Shown: piece after piece, positions 49,102 to 58,141 of the stretch | How the letters are laid out: each line of letters opens with the position of its first letter | Position numbering within the stretch: position 1 is the stretch's first letter | Assembly (NCBI GenBank): GCA_013287775.1 | Contig: JABDDE010000005.1 | Location: 1 to 63,437, forward strand | Direction of reading: 5' to 3' | Length of the DNA: 63,437 nt | Source: Chlamydiota bacterium | GTDB lineage: Bacteria; Chlamydiota; Chlamydiia; Chlamydiales; FEN-1388 | Translations under genes and position numbers: made by a program | The notes under the pieces: generated by a model | What the model saw: only the letters and a program-made list of their open reading frames with translations | Told to the model about the DNA's origin: nothing | Databases searched by the model: none

Positions 49102-50430
49102 TTAAAACAACCACGTCATCATCTCCTCTGCACGCATACACAAAACCTTGTATGCAGGCGCGATGATGATTCTACCATGCTCAGTCTGTATATCATCCTC
49201 TTCGTCTCGAGTAACAATAAACGCTTGTCTTACCTTACACTCCTGCATAGCCACCTCAAGCGCCCTATACTCTCGCTCTTTTGTTTCTCGATCATGCATA
49301 TGCCAGGCGGTCTGTATAAGTGCAAGACGACTACCATGCTTTGCAATAAAATCCACCTCGAGATTGTTTTTTGTTTTGTAATAAAACAGCTCAAGATGGC
49401 ATCGTTTCAATTGCAAAAACACGGCGTTTTCGAAAAGCCTTCCTACGTTTTGAGAAAAGGTAAAAGTCATAGCATTAATTTGCCCCATATCTATGCCATA
49501 CACTTTTTTGGGACTGCGAATTTGTGTTGCCCGTAAATAGGAAAACGCGTCGAGCTCAAATAAAAGATAGGCATCAGAAAACGCCTGGATATAGTCCTTC
49601 AAGCTCTTATCAGAACAATCAAAAAGGCTCGCTAACTTATTATAGGAAAAAGATTTCCCAAAATGCGATAAAAGCAGCGTAAAAATGCGCTCGAGCTCGT
49701 ACGGCTGTCTTGCATGGATACGCGGCACCACATCTTGATAGAGAATCGTTTTTGTATAAGCGCCTAGTATATCAGCCGCCTCTTCATAATGTTTGTGTAT
49801 AGCGACCTCAGGAAAGCCACCATATTGCAGATAGGTGTCTAAAAGCTTGGTTAATCTATGCCGCTCCTTCACTATCTTGATGGGATTTTCTATAGGAATT
49901 GCATGTGCAGAGGCCACTTCAGCAAAAGAGAGCGGAAACACATCTATCGGCAATGTTCTTCCAGACAACATCGTCATCAGATCTGCTGAAAGCAGTCGTG
50001 AATTTGAACCCGTGATCACGAATTTCACCTTTTTCATTTCATAATGCGCTTTGATAAATATAGGAAAGTCATGAAAAAACTGCACTTCATCAAGCAAACA
50101 ATAGATTTTCCCTGTTGGCGAACACATTGTCAGGTATTCGTCAAAGGCTTTTTGCAGATAGGTGATATCTTTTGCATAAGGTGCAAAAAAAGGCTGCTCA
50201 AGATTTAAAAAGAGAATATTTTTGGACGGAATTTTCTCTTCTTGAACAAGATGGTTAATAAGCTGCTTAAGGATCGTGCTTTTTCCAGAGTGTCTCACTC
50301 CCATAAGCGAGACTACCATATTCACCTTCAAAAACTTAAGGAGTGTATGGAAACATTCGCGCTGAATCCCGTGTGCATAGAATTGCCCTTTCCAATGGGG
50401 ATTTTGTGCACCTAAAACTTCTTGAAACAT
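49102..50430 (-). CDS. AAA ATPase with DUF4143 domain
   Basis: The 442-residue protein belongs to a widespread family of ATPases joined to DUF4143. Walker A is GVRHSGKST (44-52), Walker B is CLLDEVQFF, and a conserved ITGSNSRLLS segment follows. The C-terminal half has the nuclease-like DUF4143 signature GRLFENAVFLQL and YKTKNNLEVDFI. These proteins are scattered by horizontal transfer and their job is mostly unknown; links to toxin or defence functions have been proposed for the family. It ends 58 bases from tRNA-Phe, a site where transferred genes often sit. The start has no strong ribosome site. Confidence 0.88.
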   Translation of the reverse strand: MFQEVLGAQNPHWKGQFYAHGIQRECFHTLLKFLKVNMVVSLMGVRHSGKSTILKQLINHLVQEEKIPSKNILFLNLEQPFFAPYAKDITYLQKAFDEYLTMCSPTGKIYCLLDEVQFFHDFPIFIKAHYEMKKVKFVITGSNSRLLSADLMTMLSGRTLPIDVFPLSFAEVASAHAIPIENPIKIVKERHRLTKLLDTYLQYGGFPEVAIHKHYEEAADILGAYTKTILYQDVVPRIHARQPYELERIFTLLLSHFGKSFSYNKLASLFDCSDKSLKDYIQAFSDAYLLFELDAFSYLRATQIRSPKKVYGIDMGQINAMTFTFSQNVGRLFENAVFLQLKRCHLELFYYKTKNNLEVDFIAKHGSRLALIQTAWHMHDRETKEREYRALEVAMQECKVRQAFIVTRDEEDDIQTEHGRIIIAPAYKVLCMRAEEMMTWLF

Positions 50431-50451
50431 ACCTATAATCCGAATAATTGA

Positions 50452-51531
50452 CTATTTTCTCGGATTATACTCCGAATCAAAATATGCATCCAGAATTTTC
50501 TTATGTCCCGAAGAGAAGGCAAGTTTTGCACTTTCTTCGTAGGTATACCACTTGTATCCTGGCACATCACATACCTGCCCTACAGTAAAGATCTTGGGAT
50601 ACAGCGTGACGCGATATCGCGTAAATGACTGCTTGACCTCTTGAAAATCCTGACTAAAGACAGCTTCCAGCTGTAGCTCTTGCTGAATGGTATGCTCTAC
50701 TTCATGGGGAAAGCGTCCATTTTTGGCTGCTGCAAAATAAGGAAACTCATAGAGCCCAGCCATGATTTTGCCCGCTTGGCCACATTGGAGGAGCAGCTGA
50801 TCATCACATACAATAACAGCTACATCGCGAAAGAGGGTCTCGTAGATGGTTTTTTTGGAAGTAACAGGAATGGCCTGCTGTGTGCCATGGACAAAGCTTT
50901 TGCATTGCATCTTGAGAGGACACTCTTCGCACTCAGGCTTTTTCTTACATACTAAAGCTCCGAGTTCTATAAGCGCCTCTCCTATAACCCAGCTTTCCTG
51001 CTCTGGCAAAATCGAGTCTACAATCGCATGAAGATGCTGTTTCGTCTTTGAAAGTGATATGTCTTCTTCTATTTCATAAAATCGAGTAAGCACACGCACA
51101 ACATTGGCATCAATGGCAACAGAGCGTTTATGAAAACCAAAGGACAAAATAGCCCCTACAGTATAGGGTCCAAGGCCTTTGATCTGTGCAAGCAGCTCTG
51201 GATCGACAGGAATTTCTCCACCAAAACGCTCGACAATCGTACGTGCAGCCTGAAGCAGCTGGCGCGCACGGCTATAGTAGCCCAGCCCTTCCCACACCTT
51301 CAGCACTTCAGCTTCGTTTGCACGAGCGAGATGATGAACAGATGGGAATAACGCCATCCATTTGTTGAAATATTCAACAACACGAAGAGCTTGTGTTTGC
51401 TGCAGCATGACCTCTGACACCCATACATGATAGGGTGAGGAGTTTTCACGCCACGGAAAGGCTCTTTTCTCTTGTTCAAACCACGTACGCAAAAGGTGAA
51501 TAGGCAACGTCATAACATAGGGTAGTGCCAT
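50452..51531 (-). CDS. mutY: A/G-specific adenine DNA glycosylase
   Basis: Removes adenine opposite 8-oxoguanine. The start may be 51531 or six codons later at 51513 (MTLPIHLL); both lie at the edge of a palindrome. The catalytic Glu is in SEVMLQQTQ, the helix-hairpin-helix is IKGLGPYTVGAILS with the conserved Asp in AIDANVVRV, and a NUDIX-like C-terminal domain (about 230-355) recognises 8-oxoG. The iron-sulfur ligands are in CKKKPECEECPLKMQC, that is C-x5-C-x2-C-x5-C; bacterial MutY usually has six residues in the first gap. With MutS it is the second DNA repair gene of the window. Confidence 0.93.
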   Translation of the reverse strand: MALPYVMTLPIHLLRTWFEQEKRAFPWRENSSPYHVWVSEVMLQQTQALRVVEYFNKWMALFPSVHHLARANEAEVLKVWEGLGYYSRARQLLQAARTIVERFGGEIPVDPELLAQIKGLGPYTVGAILSFGFHKRSVAIDANVVRVLTRFYEIEEDISLSKTKQHLHAIVDSILPEQESWVIGEALIELGALVCKKKPECEECPLKMQCKSFVHGTQQAIPVTSKKTIYETLFRDVAVIVCDDQLLLQCGQAGKIMAGLYEFPYFAAAKNGRFPHEVEHTIQQELQLEAVFSQDFQEVKQSFTRYRVTLYPKIFTVGQVCDVPGYKWYTYEESAKLAFSSGHKKILDAYFDSEYNPRK

Positions 51532-51716
51532 GTGCAACTTTTCCTGCCGGAAAAGTGCACATGGCGAAAATAATGCACATAGTACCAATGCTATGGGTTA
51601 GGCAATCCACCCCCTACATGTTGCCTGAAGGGCAACATGCTAACCCCCAGGGCAACGCCCTGGGTTATGCAATTTTACGTCATATGCAATTTTCTTCGGA
51701 AAATTGCATATGACGT
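51527..51716. repeat. two gene-end palindromes with REP-like repeats between them
   Basis: Palindromes at 51527-51565 (GCCATGTGCAACTTTTCC...) and 51677-51716 (ACGTCATATGCAATTTTC...) enclose CATGTTGCCTGAAGGGCAAC at about 51618 and CCCAGGGCAACGCCCTGGG at about 51646. The right palindrome lies six bases beyond the stop of the minus-strand membrane protein gene; the left one covers the mutY start. Confidence 0.8.
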
Positions 51717-51722
51717 CCCCTC

Positions 51723-52094
51723 TCATTTAACGTTGGGCAAATAAGGGTTTAAAAATGCGCCAAAAATGGTACCAATGATTAAGCCAGGTGATGCAATAAA
51801 CACAGCAATGATCGCAACTATAGTAACATATGCGCGAAAAATACCTTCACGAGAAAAATGTTCTTTACACTCTACAAATTTTTCTTGCATCTCTTTTGAA
51901 AAGTAGAGGCCAGAAATAAAGCCAACGATAAGCCCGCCCAGAAGGCGTTCAAAAATCGAAAGCAAGAGTCCTAGAAACAAAATGACATATGCTACCGCAT
52001 CCCATTTATGCGTCGATAAAAACTCCATAAACCCATTAAAATCATGAGGCGGCTCTTCACCGCCCGGCCTTTTATTTGATGGTTCTATACCCAT
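51723..52094 (-). CDS. small inner-membrane protein, 123 residues
   Basis: No family is recognised. Hydrophobic segments lie at about 33-50 (AVAYVILFLGLLLSIFERLL), 51-65 and 88-112 (AYVTIVAIIAVFIASPGLII), with a soluble charged loop between and a Pro-rich N-terminus. It is divergent from the gene at 52245, which opens the secretion cluster. No ribosome site of note. Confidence 0.65.
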   Translation of the reverse strand: MGIEPSNKRPGGEEPPHDFNGFMEFLSTHKWDAVAYVILFLGLLLSIFERLLGGLIVGFISGLYFSKEMQEKFVECKEHFSREGIFRAYVTIVAIIAVFIASPGLIIGTIFGAFLNPYLPNVK

Positions 52095-52162
52095 AAATAT
52101 TTTTTTCCCCCTTTACAGTTGTCTCTCTTATCTGATACAGTCTTTGGTGACTTATTGTCAAA

Positions 52163-52235
52163 GAGCTTCTTGCAAATTTCGCTTTGGAGGCAAAATTCGA
52201 TGATTTTGCCCCAAATGGAATTTTTCAAGGAGCTC
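52163..52235. repeat. short relative of the large hairpin elements (element D)
   Basis: GAGCTTCTTGCAAATTTC... to its inverted partner ...AATTTTTCAAGGAGCTC, with inner arms around CAAAATTCGATGATTTTG. It resembles elements A to C but lacks the central CCTACTCG hairpin. Its right end supplies the AAGGAG in front of the gene at 52245. Confidence 0.65.
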
Positions 52236-52244
52236 GTTAACTAT

Positions 52245-53756
52245 ATGGAAATAAAACCATCACACATACGTAAATGTATTATCATTTTAGGGGCCACCCT
52301 GATGTGCCTCATAGGGATAGCTGTCTACAACTATTTTTGTGATAGCACCTTGGCAACACCTATCCCACAGCCACCTGTGACCAAACAATTAGCCTCTTTG
52401 CCATATAGCTTTCGTGGCAAGGAAGACTCTTATAACTTCACGCAAAGTAGCTGCTTTCATCTTAAAAAATACCCCATGAAGTGGCAGCTACCAGATCTTC
52501 GAAGCCTCATTATTTCCTATGGCATTAGCTGCCGCCCAGATGCCCCCAAAAACAAGCAACAAATTGCGCTTGGCATCCGTGGGTATAATCAAATTGTATA
52601 TATTCCTCTTGGCCAAAAGGCCTATCTTAAGGCTGACACGCGCGCCTTGGGCCGTTTTGTATTTAGCGAACAAAACAGCCCAACATCCCTCTGGATTGCT
52701 CCAGAGCTGCAAAACGGAGTCACTGCCGCCCAGGTACAGATGAAAGATAGCGATGGGAAAATTGTGAGCACTCCTGAAGAAGTCAGCTCCTTTGTCATCC
52801 AGGAGGGGGATTTGCCTGCTGCACCCAATGTTTTACAAGGCTGGACTATTGGTTCAGAGCGCGTTGACTGCTCACTTCTTGCAAAACAGAAAGCAAAATG
52901 GGTAGGCCAAGATCAGTTTTTAAGTCGCTTTGGTGGTAAAGAATATGCCTTCACAGTAGGCAGAGAACGCATTGAGTTTGGAGAAGAAGGCGCACGCTTC
53001 GTTTGTTTTGCCAAAGAGGGTGATCTCTTCTTTTTCGATAATGAACGATGGCAGCCTGTAAAAGAAGTGAGCGCATCTCAAGGAAAGCCTCTTTTAGAAG
53101 TAAAGAAAGTGGGCGAGAGCGCTATTTTGTTTACTCTTTGGAATGAAGATGGCACCTACAAAATCCCACTGGAGCTACACCGTAGCCCAGAAGGAATGGC
53201 ATTTGCTAATCCTCTCGAAATCAAATTGGTAGGTGCAAAATCGCAAAAAGACTGGCTCGCCGAATATGAAAGCAAACGCTTTCCTTTACGCGTTGATGAT
53301 TGGGTTCTTTTGAAAGATGGCCATATTGAAAAAGTGACAAAAACTGAGCAAATTGATGCCTATATTGAAGGAAATCTCAGGGGCGAGATGATTGTATTTG
53401 AAGGCGTAAAAAGGCAAGGAAGAGAGCTCTGTCTGAGTGGCGTGCGCTTTAATGACAATAAAACACAGTACACCGACGTTATGTGCCCCCTCTACAAAGC
53501 CCAAAATACTAACAGCAGCCGCGGGGATAAAAAAGAAACACTTCACAATCAAAGGCAAAATCGGCAAAATAAGAAACTCAATCATGAAGATGACGATGAT
53601 GACGACGATGATGATATTTTTGATGATGACGATGATGATCTCATCGCAGATGATGATGGGGAAGATGTCCCTGATGATGATCACGATGAAAACCCTCCAG
53701 ATACCGATGATGCTCAGGATGATGAAGAGGGCAAAGAAGATGAGGATTTTATGTGA
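52245..53756 (+). CDS. membrane-anchored protein with acidic tail, first gene of the type II secretion cluster
   Basis: From the ATG at 52245 (AAGGAG 12 bases upstream) the protein has 503 residues: an N-terminal membrane anchor (about 10-30, CIIILGATLMCLIGIAVYNYF), a periplasmic domain of about 400 residues without a recognised family, and a strikingly acidic tail (about 446-503) of Asp runs up to nine long. I recall a conserved hypothetical just upstream of gspD in Chlamydia and take this as its counterpart. By position it could play a GspC-like linking role, which is inference. An earlier in-frame start lies inside element D. The acidic tail could bind calcium or basic partners. Confidence 0.8.
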   Translation: MEIKPSHIRKCIIILGATLMCLIGIAVYNYFCDSTLATPIPQPPVTKQLASLPYSFRGKEDSYNFTQSSCFHLKKYPMKWQLPDLRSLIISYGISCRPDAPKNKQQIALGIRGYNQIVYIPLGQKAYLKADTRALGRFVFSEQNSPTSLWIAPELQNGVTAAQVQMKDSDGKIVSTPEEVSSFVIQEGDLPAAPNVLQGWTIGSERVDCSLLAKQKAKWVGQDQFLSRFGGKEYAFTVGRERIEFGEEGARFVCFAKEGDLFFFDNERWQPVKEVSASQGKPLLEVKKVGESAILFTLWNEDGTYKIPLELHRSPEGMAFANPLEIKLVGAKSQKDWLAEYESKRFPLRVDDWVLLKDGHIEKVTKTEQIDAYIEGNLRGEMIVFEGVKRQGRELCLSGVRFNDNKTQYTDVMCPLYKAQNTNSSRGDKKETLHNQRQNRQNKKLNHEDDDDDDDDDIFDDDDDDLIADDDGEDVPDDDHDENPPDTDDAQDDEEGKEDEDFM

Positions 53757-53799
53757 GGTACTGGGACAATTTACCCCAGCAGCTCAAGGATATAAAAAT

Positions 53800-56235
53800 A
53801 TGCTAATAAAAGGTACTAGTAGACTATTCGTTTTGTTATTGACTGCAGTGTTGATGCTGCAATCAGCTCTTCATGCCGTAGATCTGGCAGAAAAGCGTGC
53901 AAATTTGGCAAAAGAGGCTTCTGCCCCAGCTGACAACCAACTGAAAGAGTTAAACCGACAACTGTCTGAAAAAAAGAAAGCGCTTTTGAAGCTGCAAATT
54001 GAAACCGATGAGCTATATAGAGCTGAACTTGCCAAAAATGCAGATCAGAATGCCATCGATGCATTACTCAAAGAGCGTGCTGGGCTTATTGAAAAGGCAA
54101 AAAAAGAGATTGCTGCCACAGAAATTACCTGGAAAGAAGTTGCAGAAAGCTTGACCGTTCAAGAGGACGATGGCCTCTGGCATCAGCCTGACACAACTAT
54201 CGGACAACTTGTCATCGACTATGGAAGCACAGAACATGTCTATCTCATGCCGCCAGAGATTGCAGCACTCCATGTCTATGTGAGCTCTCAGCTTACCATT
54301 CCTAAGGCTGCCTGGACAGAAATGCTCGAGCTCATTTTGGCCTCTTATGGTGTAGGCATCAAGCCTCTCAACACTTTCATGCGCCAGCTCTTCTTTCTCA
54401 GAATGAATCAAGCTGATCCGGCAACGATTTGCAGCTCACCTGATGTGCTCAAGAGCCGGCCTTTGAACAGCCGCGTTTGCTATATCATCTCCCCACCTCC
54501 TGCAGAGCTCAGACGCATCTATCAATTCCTTGAAAAATTTGTGCCACAAGAACAAATGGCATTTCAGGTACTTGGCAGCAATATTGTAATGGTCGGGTAT
54601 GTGCGTGAAGTCTTAGAGCTCATGAAGCTCTATGATTTTGCCCTCTCTCCAAAACAGGCTCAAGAATATAAAATTGTAGCTCTACAAAAAGCACAAAGCG
54701 AAGAAGTTGCACAGATTTTACTTTCCATATTTGAAGGAGTGGCCCCTAGAGAGGCACGAGAAGGCGCTTCTTCTGAAAAACGCTTTACCTACTTTCCACA
54801 AGATAGCTCCCAAGTATCAGGATTTCGCGTTATCCCTCTCAAACACCCAGCACATTCCCTCTTTTTGATGGGCAAACGCGATCAAATTGAAAAAGCTGCA
54901 GAAATTATTGCAGAGGTCGAAAATAGAATCAATGAAGTCCAAGAAAAAACCATTTTCTGGTACCCATGTAAGCACTCTGATGCAGAAGAGCTCGGCAAAG
55001 TAATCAGCCAAGTATATCTGAAAATGATTGCCATGCCTGGTCAATTTGCAGCTGATAGAGAAAAGTTTATAACTAAGCGATCTCGTGAAAAAATTGTCAA
55101 CTTCAATCGCGGTGACAACGGTAATGTGCCACCACTTATCGTCACCCCTCCTCCTGTTGAAGCACCTGGCGAGACCATGAAAAAGAAGCAGGTAGATATC
55201 CATGATGACTTTATTGTGGATGTGAAGACCAACTCTATCGTTATGGTCGTAGAAGCCTTTGTGCTTGATAAGTTGAAAGAGCTTATTTATCTGCTCGACG
55301 TTCCCAAAAAGATGATTCAGATTGACGTGCTGCTTGTCGAGAAAAAGATGATCGACAAAAATGATTTTGGGCTTAATCTCTTACGCCTTGGAGATTACGC
55401 GAAAGATAAAGATAAGTGGGGTCTCGGCTGGAATGACAACAGACGAAAAGGTGGTAAAGGGATTTTACACTACATTATTTCCCGTGCCAATAATCACGCC
55501 ATGCCTGCCTACGACATATCATTTAATTTTTTACTTTCACAAAAAGATGTTCAGATTAATGCGAATCCTTCGATGGTGACGGTCAATCAAACGCCTGTAA
55601 AATTTGCAATTGTTGATGAAATTTCGATAAATACAGGTACCTATGAGACCGATTCGAGGCGTTCACATCTCAAGAGCTCCTATGAGCGGGCGCAATATGG
55701 TATTACGATTCAAGTAACGCCTACGGTGCATGCTAAGGCCGAAGGGGAAGATGATGATGGGCATTCTAAATTCGTAACCATTACGACGGATATTAATTTT
55801 GATACACCTATCGAAAATAAAGACCATCGCCCTGATGTGACGAGAAGATCTATTAAAAACGAAGTGCGGATTAAAGATGGGGAAACCGTTATTTTAGGTG
55901 GGCTTCGAAGAAAAGAGGCGGGTGAAAATAAGGAAATGATTCCTTTTCTTGGGGAGATTCCTGGAATTGGTAAACTCTTTAGCAATACCTCTCTGACTGA
56001 CAGTAGCACCGAGATGTTTATCTTTATTACCCCTAAGGTTATCCCTGATGCCACAGAAGAGTTTCGTGAAATGCGAAAAGCCGAACTCATGAAGCGCCCC
56101 GGTGATATCCCTGAGTTTCTGTATGAAATTGAGGTGGCAAAAAAGGACATGAAGAGAAAGCTCTTTGAAGGTGGGCTGAAAATGCTTTTTGGAAGAGATG
56201 AACCCTTTTACAACACACCACAATGCCAAAACTAA
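53800..56235 (+). CDS. gspD: type II secretion system secretin
   Basis: Forms the outer-membrane pore. From the ATG at 53800 (AAGGA eight bases upstream; earlier starts fall in another gene) it has 811 residues. A signal peptide (SRLFVLLLTAVLMLQSALHA) is followed by a coiled-coil stretch (about 30-110, unusual for GspD), N-domains (VRSEVLELMKLYDF-like ring folds) and the C-terminal secretin domain with VQINANPSMVTVNQTPVKF and NEVRIKDGETVILGGLRR and IPFLGEIPGIGKLF. It lies 43 bases after the acidic-tail gene, and gspE follows 15 bases later. Confidence 0.94.
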   Translation: MLIKGTSRLFVLLLTAVLMLQSALHAVDLAEKRANLAKEASAPADNQLKELNRQLSEKKKALLKLQIETDELYRAELAKNADQNAIDALLKERAGLIEKAKKEIAATEITWKEVAESLTVQEDDGLWHQPDTTIGQLVIDYGSTEHVYLMPPEIAALHVYVSSQLTIPKAAWTEMLELILASYGVGIKPLNTFMRQLFFLRMNQADPATICSSPDVLKSRPLNSRVCYIISPPPAELRRIYQFLEKFVPQEQMAFQVLGSNIVMVGYVREVLELMKLYDFALSPKQAQEYKIVALQKAQSEEVAQILLSIFEGVAPREAREGASSEKRFTYFPQDSSQVSGFRVIPLKHPAHSLFLMGKRDQIEKAAEIIAEVENRINEVQEKTIFWYPCKHSDAEELGKVISQVYLKMIAMPGQFAADREKFITKRSREKIVNFNRGDNGNVPPLIVTPPPVEAPGETMKKKQVDIHDDFIVDVKTNSIVMVVEAFVLDKLKELIYLLDVPKKMIQIDVLLVEKKMIDKNDFGLNLLRLGDYAKDKDKWGLGWNDNRRKGGKGILHYIISRANNHAMPAYDISFNFLLSQKDVQINANPSMVTVNQTPVKFAIVDEISINTGTYETDSRRSHLKSSYERAQYGITIQVTPTVHAKAEGEDDDGHSKFVTITTDINFDTPIENKDHRPDVTRRSIKNEVRIKDGETVILGGLRRKEAGENKEMIPFLGEIPGIGKLFSNTSLTDSSTEMFIFITPKVIPDATEEFREMRKAELMKRPGDIPEFLYEIEVAKKDMKRKLFEGGLKMLFGRDEPFYNTPQCQN

Positions 56236-56250
56236 AATGACAACACTACA

Positions 56251-57939
56251 ATGAAACATACTCTGCATACTATCACGCAAAATGTGCGTGCCTTTTTGGC
56301 TCCCTATCTTCCAACACAAAGACAGTCTGTTAAAGCGCAGTCTGCCTCTACCCAAAAGCCAATAGAAGCACAGCCTCAGCTCCATGTATCATTCAATGTG
56401 GAAGAGTTTAAAGCCAAGCTGCAGTCGCTCGGTATTGCCGTGTACCCAGACCTTGGCGCCTTTCAGATTGACAAGCAGCTGACCAAAAAAATCCCCTATT
56501 CTTTTGCGAAAAAGCATTTGCTGTTACCTGTGGGCGAAAAGGGAACTTCCCTACTCATAGCAACACACGATCCCTTTAACCTCGATGCCATTGAAGAGCT
56601 GAGGCTCATTGTGAATAGCGAGATCGAAACAGTATTTGTGCCCAAACAGGCAATCATTGCTGCTATTCATGAATACTACACTCAAGAAGGATCCTCATCT
56701 GACATAGCCCCTGGAGGCAAAAAAGATGATGTTGACTCCATTCAAGAAGAGAATCACGAAGTGTATGACCTTCTTAATGACTCTTCCGAGCTTGCCCCAG
56801 CAGTGCGCCTCATTAACTTTTCCATTGCAGAGGCCATCCAACAAGGTGCCTCTGACATTCATTTCGAACCACTAGAAAACGGCCTCCTCATTCGATACCG
56901 AATTGATGGTGTGCTGCAAAATCGCCTCTCACCTGCTCATGAGCTACAATCACAGCTCTTGACAAGGCTGAAGGTCATGGCAAAACTCGACATCGCAGAG
57001 CGGCGCCTGCCACAAGATGGTAGAATCAAGATGCGCCTCGGTGGCAAGCAAATTGACTTTCGAGTAAGCACCATCCCTACAGTTACTGGTGAGCGCATAG
57101 TACTTCGTATTCTCGATAAAGGCAATATTGTGCTCGGGCTCAATATGATTGGCATGCCAGAGTATATTCTTACTGCCTTTCGACGTGCAATTGATGTTCC
57201 CGAAGGTATTATCTTAGTAACAGGGCCTACAGGCAGCGGAAAGACCACCACCTTATACAGCGCTATCATTGAGCTACAAAGCGAAGACACCAACATCATG
57301 ACCATCGAAGACCCCGTTGAATATCGCCTCAAAGGCATTGCTCAGATTGGCGTACATCCAAAAATTGGACTCACCTTTGCCGCAGGCCTTCGCCACATCC
57401 TCCGCCAAGACCCAGATATTATCATGATTGGGGAAATTAGAGATAAAGAAACTGCAGAAATTGCCATTCAGTCAGCGCTGACAGGGCACTTGGTATTTGC
57501 AACACTGCACGCAAATGATGCACCTTCTTCGATTGCCCGACTTGTGGATATGGGCATCGAGCCCTATCTTATTTCTTCATGTGTGATTGGAGCCCTTGCA
57601 CAGCGCTTAGTGCGCAAAATTTGCCCTGCATGCAAATGCTCTTATGTACCTGAGGCTGATGAAAGAACAAGTTTTTCCCTCCCAGTAGGGACAGAGCTAT
57701 TTCACGGCAAGGGATGCAATGAATGCTCTGGCTCCGGCTACAAAGGACGACATGGTATTTATGAATTTATGCCCCTGACACCGGCCATACGCAAGCAGCT
57801 TTCACACTCACCTGAAGCGACGGAGATCTGCCGAGTAGCCATAGAACAGGGTATGAAAACTCTTCGAGATCATGGAAAGGCGCTCGCTATGCAAGGGGGT
57901 ACCACACTTGCTGAAATACTTCGCGTCGCTAAAAATTAG
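56251..57939 (+). CDS. gspE: type II secretion / type IV pilus assembly ATPase
   Basis: The 562-residue cytoplasmic ATPase powers pseudopilus assembly. An N-terminal GspE-N domain (about 45-150) precedes the catalytic part: GPTGSGKTTTLYSA (Walker A, about 325), IEDPVEYRLKGIAQIGVHPK (Asp box), RQDPDIIMIGEIRDKETAEIA (Walker B), LTGHLVFATLHAND (His box) and a Zn site with two CxxC pairs (CPAC at about 456, CNEC at about 490). Fits in the gspD-gspE-gspF order. Followed by 202 bases of repeat before gspF. Confidence 0.95.
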   Translation: MKHTLHTITQNVRAFLAPYLPTQRQSVKAQSASTQKPIEAQPQLHVSFNVEEFKAKLQSLGIAVYPDLGAFQIDKQLTKKIPYSFAKKHLLLPVGEKGTSLLIATHDPFNLDAIEELRLIVNSEIETVFVPKQAIIAAIHEYYTQEGSSSDIAPGGKKDDVDSIQEENHEVYDLLNDSSELAPAVRLINFSIAEAIQQGASDIHFEPLENGLLIRYRIDGVLQNRLSPAHELQSQLLTRLKVMAKLDIAERRLPQDGRIKMRLGGKQIDFRVSTIPTVTGERIVLRILDKGNIVLGLNMIGMPEYILTAFRRAIDVPEGIILVTGPTGSGKTTTLYSAIIELQSEDTNIMTIEDPVEYRLKGIAQIGVHPKIGLTFAAGLRHILRQDPDIIMIGEIRDKETAEIAIQSALTGHLVFATLHANDAPSSIARLVDMGIEPYLISSCVIGALAQRLVRKICPACKCSYVPEADERTSFSLPVGTELFHGKGCNECSGSGYKGRHGIYEFMPLTPAIRKQLSHSPEATEICRVAIEQGMKTLRDHGKALAMQGGTTLAEILRVAKN

Positions 57940-57947
57940 GATATATG

Positions 57948-58130
57948 TTACGTGACATCATATGTAATTTTTCGAGAGAAAAATTACATATAACGTCACG
58001 TAACGTAAATAATACACCATGAGCAGTTTCAAGGCCCTTTAGGGCCGCAATATGTATAGCCCAGGGCGAAGCCCTGGGGGGCAGGCCGCAGGCCTGCAAA
58101 AAAATCATGGAGGCCTGAAAGGCCGACACA
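57948..58130. repeat. palindromes between gspE and gspF
   Basis: A long palindrome (57948-58003; TTACGTGAC / GTCACGTAA outside, ATATGTAATTTTTC / GAAAAATTACATAT inside) of the gene-end family is followed by GCCCAGGGCGAAGCCCTGGG and CAGGCCGCAGGCCTG (about 58060-58098). They break up an otherwise tight operon. Confidence 0.8.
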
Positions 58131-58141
58131 AAGGAACAGGG

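Noticed and set aside
52119..52244. 42-codon extension of the acidic-tail protein
   Set aside because: It reads through hairpin element D; the membrane anchor and ribosome site fit the start at 52245.
53437..53799. 121-codon N-terminal extension of gspD
   Set aside because: It overlaps the Asp-coding end of the preceding gene in another frame (Met-rich artefact); a signal peptide and ribosome site mark the start at 53800.
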